Shown here: one piece after another, positions 5,919 through 8,061 of the stretch | How the letters are laid out: each line of letters opens with the position of its first letter | Position numbering within the stretch: the first letter of the stretch is position 1 | Assembly: GCA_937900605.1 (NCBI GenBank) | Contig: CALCDK010000017.1 | Location: 1 to 8,061, forward strand | Length of the DNA stretch: 8,061 nucleotides | Reading direction: 5' to 3' | DNA from: an uncultured Olsenella sp. | GTDB lineage: Bacteria > Actinomycetota > Coriobacteriia > Coriobacteriales > Atopobiaceae | Program-made: the position numbers and the translations under genes | Notes under the pieces: model-generated | What the model was told of the DNA's origin: nothing | The model's database searches: none | Seen by the model: only the letters and a program-made list of their open reading frames with translations

Positions 5919-7955
5919 ATGGACCTCTCGCTCGTCATAGCCATCGTCTGCGGTCTGCTCGCCGTGGCCCTCGTCGTCCTGTTCGTCGTCTTCGGGCGCT
6001 CGCAGGCGCAGTTCCGCATGGACATCGGCGGCTCCACCCCGCGTGCCTCCGGCGGCTCGGACAACTCCACCGAGAAGACCCTCTCGTTCAGGCTCGTCGG
6101 CCTTGGCGTCTTCGTGGGCGGCGTCTTCGCGACGCTGCTCGCCCGACTGTGGTCCATGCAGCTCGTCTCGTCCGACGAGTACGCCGAGCAGGCCGAGTCC
6201 AACCGCACGAGCGTCGTGTACACCCAGGCGCCGCGCGGCCGCATCCTCGACCGCAACGGCCGCGAGATCGTCACCAACCGCCCGAGCCTCACCGTCGTCG
6301 CGTCCTCCGAGGTGCTCGAGGACGAGGTCGAGGTCAGGCTGCTCGGCAACCTCATCGGCATGCCCGCGCAGGCCGTCCGCCGCAAGGTCCAGGACACCTC
6401 CGAGGGCAGCCAGAGCCTGCGCACCGTGAGCGTCGACGTCTCGCGCCGCGTCGTCGCCTTCATCGGCGAGCACCCCGAGGCGTTCCCCGGCGTCAGCGTC
6501 CAGCAGCGCACCCAGCGTGCCTACCCCAACGGGTCCCTCGCCGCGCATGTCGTGGGCTACACCGGCGCCGTGACCGCCGACCAGATCAAGGCGAGCCAGG
6601 AGCAGCAGGGCGAGGGCAAGACGGTCTACCGCTACGGCGACGTCGTGGGCCAGTCCGGCGTGGAGCTCATGTACGAGAGCGTCCTGCAGGGCCAGCGTGG
6701 CGAGCAGACCGTCCACGTCGACGCCGACGGCAAGGTCCTCGACTACGCCTCGAGCGTCGAGCCCCAGAGCGGCTCCGACCTCGTCCTCACCATCGACGCC
6801 GACGTCCAGCGCGCCGCCGAGGAGTCGCTCGTGCGCGTCATGAAGCAGTGCAAGGACCAGGGCTACGCGGCCACCGGCGGCTGCGTCGTCGCGCTCGACT
6901 GCACCAACGGCGAGGTCCTCGCCATGGCAAGCGCCCCCACGTACTCGCCGGCCGCCTTCGTCGGAGGCATCTCGTCGGCCGACTGGGACGCCCTGCAGGC
7001 CGAGGGCGCGCACTTCCCGATGATGAACCGCGCTATCGCCGGGCAGTACCCGTCCGGCTCGGTCATCAAGCCGCTCACCACCTTCGCCGCCCTGGACTAC
7101 GGCCTGGCCGACGCGTCGAGCCGCTGGTACTGCACCGGTTGGTGGACCTGGTCGGGCAACCCCAACGACCCGCAGGGCATGGGCTGCTGGTGGAAGACCG
7201 GCCACGGCAGCATCGGCCTCGTCGACGGCATCACCTTCTCGTGCGACGTCGTCTTCTACGAGATCGGCAAGGGCTTCTACTACTCGGACAGCCCCGAGGG
7301 CATGCAGGAGACCTTCCGCCGCTACGGCCTGGGCTCGGCCACCGGCATCGACCTCCCCGGCGAGGCCAAGGGGCGCATCCCCGACGCCGAGTGGAAGTGG
7401 AACTACTTCTCGTCGGCGCCCGACGCCGACCGCGCCTGGCAGGGCGGCGACAACTGCAACATCTCCATCGGCCAGGGCGACATGCTCGTCACGGCCCTGC
7501 AGATGTGCACGGCCTACTGCAGCATCGCGAACCGCGGCCCTGCGTTCCGCCCGCACGTCATGAAGGGCGTGCGCACCAAGATCGGCGGCGGGCTCGTGTC
7601 CGAGTACCGCTGCGAGCAGATCTTCGACGTTGAGGAGTCCGACGCGTTCCGCGACATCGTCGCGCAGGGCATGGAGGGCGTCATCTACCGCGAGGACCCC
7701 GCGCAGACCTCGCACTGGACCAACCTCGACGTGCCAGTCCGCGGCAAGACCGGCACCGCCGAGCAGAACGGCGGCGACCCCATCGGCTGGTTCATCGCCT
7801 ACTCGCCGGCCGACGACCCCAAGTACGTCGTGGGCGGCAACATGGACCGGGTCCTGCAAGGTGCGAGCTCCGCCATGTACGTGGTGCGCGACGTCTTCGG
7901 CGCCATCTACGGGCAGCCCGATGGCTCTCACGCCAACACGAGCATCGCCGACTAG
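5919..7955 (+). CDS. mrdA: penicillin-binding protein 2, class B transpeptidase
   Basis: A 678-residue class B PBP that cross-links peptidoglycan during cell elongation, outside the membrane. After a membrane segment at about 57-79, the dimerisation domain has the RGRILDRNG motif (107-114) and GQSGVELMYESVLQG (244-258). The transpeptidase domain has all three active-site motifs: SVIK with nucleophile Ser381 and Lys384, SCD at 441-443 (the SxD form seen in other PBP2 proteins), and KTGT at 610-613. GHGSIGLVDGI, GLGSATGIDLPGE, GRIPD and NISIGQGD are further family blocks. Odd points: a second, earlier hydrophobic segment at about 4-26, separated by a polar linker of about 30 residues, and ten cysteines in the extracytoplasmic part. 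Position after mreD and the PBP2-like SxD motif favour MrdA over the division PBP FtsI, though the gene name rests partly on context. The start follows the SD at 5909-5913. Confidence 0.92.
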   Translation: MDLSLVIAIVCGLLAVALVVLFVVFGRSQAQFRMDIGGSTPRASGGSDNSTEKTLSFRLVGLGVFVGGVFATLLARLWSMQLVSSDEYAEQAESNRTSVVYTQAPRGRILDRNGREIVTNRPSLTVVASSEVLEDEVEVRLLGNLIGMPAQAVRRKVQDTSEGSQSLRTVSVDVSRRVVAFIGEHPEAFPGVSVQQRTQRAYPNGSLAAHVVGYTGAVTADQIKASQEQQGEGKTVYRYGDVVGQSGVELMYESVLQGQRGEQTVHVDADGKVLDYASSVEPQSGSDLVLTIDADVQRAAEESLVRVMKQCKDQGYAATGGCVVALDCTNGEVLAMASAPTYSPAAFVGGISSADWDALQAEGAHFPMMNRAIAGQYPSGSVIKPLTTFAALDYGLADASSRWYCTGWWTWSGNPNDPQGMGCWWKTGHGSIGLVDGITFSCDVVFYEIGKGFYYSDSPEGMQETFRRYGLGSATGIDLPGEAKGRIPDAEWKWNYFSSAPDADRAWQGGDNCNISIGQGDMLVTALQMCTAYCSIANRGPAFRPHVMKGVRTKIGGGLVSEYRCEQIFDVEESDAFRDIVAQGMEGVIYREDPAQTSHWTNLDVPVRGKTGTAEQNGGDPIGWFIAYSPADDPKYVVGGNMDRVLQGASSAMYVVRDVFGAIYGQPDGSHANTSIAD

Positions 7956-7962
7956 GGAGGGG
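7956..7962 (+). promoter_or_regulatory. ribosome binding site of the last, partial gene
   Basis: GGAGGGG at 7956-7962 directly follows the PBP2 TAG and lies 5 nt before the ATG at 7968. It is a strong site supporting a real gene start there. Confidence 0.65.
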
Positions 7963-7967
7963 ACGAG

Positions 7968-8061
7968 ATGGCTTCTGACATGACCGGACCGGGCACGTCC
8001 CACGGGCCCCTCGCCGCCCTCGCGCAGCGCGCGACGGCCGGGCCGCACGCTCGCGTCTCCC
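7968..8061 (+). CDS. 5' end of an unidentified gene in the mre operon
   Basis: Thirty-one codons from an ATG with a strong Shine-Dalgarno site, open to the window edge. The visible part (MASDMTGPGTSHGPLAALAQ, then Arg/Ala/Gly-rich) is a low-complexity N-terminus with no domain or membrane segment yet, and I cannot identify it. An internal in-frame ATG at 7980 is a less likely start. A rodA-type polymerase gene often accompanies mrdA, and its absence so far makes it one candidate, but nothing in these codons shows it. The gene is 12 nt after PBP2, so it is probably in the same transcript. Confidence 0.6.
   Translation, partial: MASDMTGPGTSHGPLAALAQRATAGPHARVS

Larger units (their letters stand above)
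1422..8061 (+). other. probable cell-elongation operon ppi-TPR-mreB-mreC-mreD-mrdA-unknown
   Basis: Seven genes run in the same direction with gaps of 23, 10, 2, 2, 8 and 12 nt, and no internal terminator (hairpin followed by a T-run) is visible. The best promoter lies before the first gene. Several ribosome binding sites overlap or adjoin the preceding stop codon, which suggests coupled translation and fixed ratios. The grouping puts a cytoplasmic cyclophilin and a TPR membrane protein under the same control as the elongation machinery. Internal promoters cannot be excluded. Confidence 0.7.

Noticed and set aside
5838..8048. A 736-codon open frame on the minus strand across PBP2
   Set aside because: It mirrors the PBP2 gene, whose catalytic motifs are unmistakable on the + strand. 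Its translation is Val/Gly/Ala/Arg/Asp-rich without recognisable domains, as expected for an antisense shadow in high-GC DNA.

Overview
The window comes from a high-GC bacterial chromosome with strongly G/C-biased third codon positions. It carries a complete rod-shape cluster (mreB, mreC, mreD and an mrdA/PBP2-type transpeptidase). High GC, mre genes and a cyclophilin/TPR neighbourhood suggest an anaerobic actinobacterium of the Coriobacteriia (Olsenella/Atopobium/Collinsella type). This placement is inferred from gene style and is not proved by the window. All supported genes are on the + strand. I see no tRNA, rRNA, CRISPR array, insertion sequence or other sign of a mobile element.

Layout: (1) Bases 1-257 hold the 3' end of an unrecognised membrane protein with two hydrophobic segments and an arginine-rich tail. 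(2) Bases 258-345 are a short gap with a possible extended -10 promoter and a strong Shine-Dalgarno (SD) site. (3) Bases 346-1308 encode a single-pass membrane protein with two N-terminal zinc ribbons. (4) Bases 1309-1421 hold a better promoter candidate and a perfect 8-bp leader hairpin just before the next ribosome binding site. (5) Bases 1422-8061 form a tightly packed run: cyclophilin peptidyl-prolyl isomerase, TPR membrane protein, mreB, mreC, mreD, PBP2, and the first codons of an unidentified gene. Gaps are 23, 10, 2, 2, 8 and 12 nt, with no terminator-like hairpin plus T-run between them, so this is most simply one operon.

How the genes fit together: MreB forms membrane-bound filaments. 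MreC and MreD couple these to the extracytoplasmic machinery, and PBP2 cross-links new peptidoglycan during elongation. The gene just upstream of mreB encodes cytoplasmic TPRs, a very basic juxtamembrane stretch, one membrane helix and a small extracytoplasmic domain. That layout parallels RodZ, the usual MreB membrane adaptor, with TPRs in place of the helix-turn-helix domain. The idea that it is a RodZ-like adaptor is the most interesting hypothesis here and is inference only. Secondary points are a second N-terminal hydrophobic segment and ten extracytoplasmic cysteines in PBP2, the leader hairpin before the cyclophilin gene, and stop codons that overlap or adjoin the next SD site along the operon.
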